Source of the DNA: DTFZ01 sp964510055
GTDB taxonomy: Bacteria > Bacillota > Clostridia > Christensenellales > SZUA-584
Assembly (NCBI GenBank): GCA_964510055.1
Contig: CAZDZY010000141.1
Location: forward strand, 1-5,983
Direction: 5' to 3'
DNA: 5,983 nt
The number at the start of each line of letters is the position of its first letter. The first letter of the stretch is position 1. Of the stretch, positions 5,190-5,983 are shown in pieces. A program made the translations under genes and the position numbers. Under the pieces are notes generated by a model. The model saw nothing but the letters and a program-made list of their open reading frames with translations, was not told where the DNA came from and did not search any database.

Positions 5190-5449
5190 ATCAGTTGTTC
5201 TCCTTCCCGTTTGCTATTGCCCCAAAAAGTCTCACGGCTTTTTGGTGACTCAATATTTTTGCCCCAAAAAACCTTTCTGTTCTTAAGAGGATTTATTGTG
5301 CGCATGATACGCTGCGCATGCAGCGGCAGCCTTAGCAGTGCCGTCTTCCAAACATTTATCATACCTATCCACCAGAGAGGGCATCCGTAAACGAGCGCCA
5401 GCGCCCCGATAAATAGATCAGCCAGCAGCAATTTCATTTTTCTTTTCAT
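5186..5449 (-). CDS. 87-aa chimeric membrane protein (DUF1700 tail duplicate)
   Basis: This short protein has one hydrophobic segment (about residues 7-32) and a basic tail. Residues 15-51 match residues 130-166 (counted from the ATG at 5973) of the upstream DUF1700 protein at 21 of 37 positions without gaps, including LWW, WK and LRLPL. Its first residues MKRKMKLLLADL match the start of the downstream DUF4097-like protein (MNKKTKLLLAGL) at 8 of 12. It therefore looks like a fusion of the start of one neighbour with the end of the other. Its tail is about 27 residues longer than the upstream copy and contains two FWG motifs 14 codons apart. AAGGAGG precedes the ATG, and both ends overlap neighbours by ATGA. 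No function can be assigned. Confidence 0.7.
   Translation of the reverse strand: MKRKMKLLLADLFIGALALVYGCPLWWIGMINVWKTALLRLPLHAQRIMRTINPLKNRKVFWGKNIESPKSRETFWGNSKREGEQLI
5217..5270. repeat. 12-bp direct repeats bordering a 30-bp segment
   Basis: TTGCCCCAAAAA occurs at 5217-5228 and again at 5259-5270, exactly 42 bases (14 codons) apart. The repeats encode the two FWG motifs of the 87-aa protein. They may mark an internal duplication or an insertion footprint of the palindromic repeat. Confidence 0.6.
5221..5243. repeat. Palindromic repeat copy 2, inside a coding region
   Basis: The stretch is identical to 586-608 at 22 of 23 positions (T598 is C5233). AAAAAGTC (5224-5231) pairs with GGCTTTTT (5236-5243), extended by CC/GG on the outside. 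Here it lies in frame inside the minus-strand 87-aa gene, coding part of SPKSRETFW, so the message carries the complement. That complement still has an 8-bp CCAAAAAG/CTTTTTGG stem but a C-A mismatch near the loop. Confidence 0.65.
5297..5407 (-). repeat. Diverged tandem duplicate, copy B
   Basis: This 111-base stretch codes for residues 15-51 of the 87-aa protein and is homologous, in the same frame, to 5476-5586 in the DUF1700 gene. Both carry CTCTGGTGG and GGCTGCCGCTG-like blocks at equivalent places. Protein identity is 21/37. Confidence 0.7.
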
Positions 5450-5983
5450 ACGAGCTGCCCTCCTTCATCCCTGCTGGTGCGCGTTATGCGCCTTGCGAGC
5501 AGCGGCAGGCGCAATATAGACACCTTCCATAGCTTTATCGTGCAGGTCCACCAGAGGGATCCCCCGCATATAAGCGTCAGCGCTCCCCATGCCGCCAGCA
5601 ACGCATACATCCAATAACCTTTGGCTAGCTCAAGCGCTATGAACACAACGCATCCCGCTCCGCCTGCAATTAGCGCTATGGCTATTCCAAACAGAGAAAG
5701 CGTTACCGTGAGACAAAAGAGATACAGCGTAAATATTAGGAGCCCGCCGCCTACCTTGTAGCTGATCACCGCGCCCAGCATGCGGAGCGTATCCTTAAAG
5801 CCTTTCGTTTCCGCAGCTCTGTCCGCTGCGCTTTCCGCGGAATACATACGGGCAAGCTGCCGAGGGTCGCCCAGTTCGTTGGCTATCTCATTTTCGGTCT
5901 TGCCGGACGCCAGCCCTATCTCAAAGTGCTCCCTGAAATCCTGCAAAATATCCTCTTTTTCATCCGGCTGCATATGCCGGAAT
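5446..5983 (-). CDS. DUF1700 family membrane protein, start outside window
   Basis: The frame is open through the window edge: codons for Phe-Arg-His precede the first ATG (5973), and the family normally has 15-20 residues before the MxPDEKEDILxDFxEHF stretch. The real start is therefore probably beyond 5983. The cytoplasmic N-terminal part (HFEIGLASGKTENEIANELGDPRQLARMY) is the typical DUF1700/HAAS-like helical domain. It is followed by about three membrane segments (residues 73-95, 97-115 and 120-138 from the ATG at 5973) and a basic tail with LWWTCTIKLWK and LRLPLLARRITR. In Clostridia such genes usually follow a PadR-type regulator and precede a DUF4097 gene, with a presumed role in envelope-related sensing. 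A PadR gene is expected just outside the window. Confidence 0.85.
   Translation of the reverse strand, partial: FRHMQPDEKEDILQDFREHFEIGLASGKTENEIANELGDPRQLARMYSAESAADRAAETKGFKDTLRMLGAVISYKVGGGLLIFTLYLFCLTVTLSLFGIAIALIAGGAGCVVFIALELAKGYWMYALLAAWGALTLICGGSLWWTCTIKLWKVSILRLPLLARRITRTSRDEGGQLV
5476..5586 (-). repeat. Diverged tandem duplicate, copy A
   Basis: This is the original-looking copy, encoding residues 130-166 (from the ATG at 5973) of the DUF1700 protein. It aligns without gaps to 5297-5407. In this copy the match is followed directly by SRDEGGQLV and the stop, with no inserted tail. Confidence 0.7.

Noticed and set aside
5217..5270. CRISPR-like or satellite array
   Set aside because: Only two 12-bp direct repeats with one 30-bp interval inside a coding frame, and no cas genes.

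Overview
The window looks like a chromosomal piece of a Gram-positive Clostridia-type bacterium (Bacillota), probably an uncultured anaerobe of moderate GC. This is inferred from the AAGGAGG-type ribosome sites, a YjzC-like small protein, a U32 peptidase-like protein with a DUF3656 domain, and a DUF1700/DUF4097 pair of the kind that usually follows a PadR regulator in Clostridia. No species can be named from the sequence alone.

Left part (1-851): a tRNA-Ser(GGA) gene lies on the minus strand with a good promoter behind it. Three things follow on the plus strand: a 32-codon hydrophobic mini-gene whose ribosome site sits inside a hairpin, a 51-aa YjzC-like gene, and a terminator-like palindrome. 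Next comes a 104-nt imperfect palindrome (696-799) that looks like a small repeat element or structured RNA. A promoter-like sequence sits so close to the next gene that its message may be leaderless.

Middle (852-3116): one large plus-strand gene encodes a 754-aa U32-family protein of the RlhA/YdcP architecture, probably an rRNA-modifying hydroxylase rather than a protease. It ends in a two-way terminator hairpin that contains its own stop codon in the loop and touches the stop codon of the converging gene.

Right part (3125-5983): five minus-strand genes form a tight operon in which every junction is a 4-base ATGA overlap. In transcription order they are a DUF1700 membrane protein (cut by the window edge), an 87-aa chimeric membrane protein, a shortened DUF4097-like protein, a retinol-dehydrogenase-like SDR and a second classical SDR. 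The 87-aa gene looks like the product of a tandem duplication spanning the DUF1700/DUF4097 junction, later enlarged by an in-frame insertion carrying the same palindrome found after the YjzC-like gene. The DUF4097-like gene appears to have lost its repetitive C-terminal part and ends in the ribosome site of the first SDR. The operon therefore looks like an envelope-stress-type cassette that has been rearranged and joined to two redox enzymes of unknown substrate.
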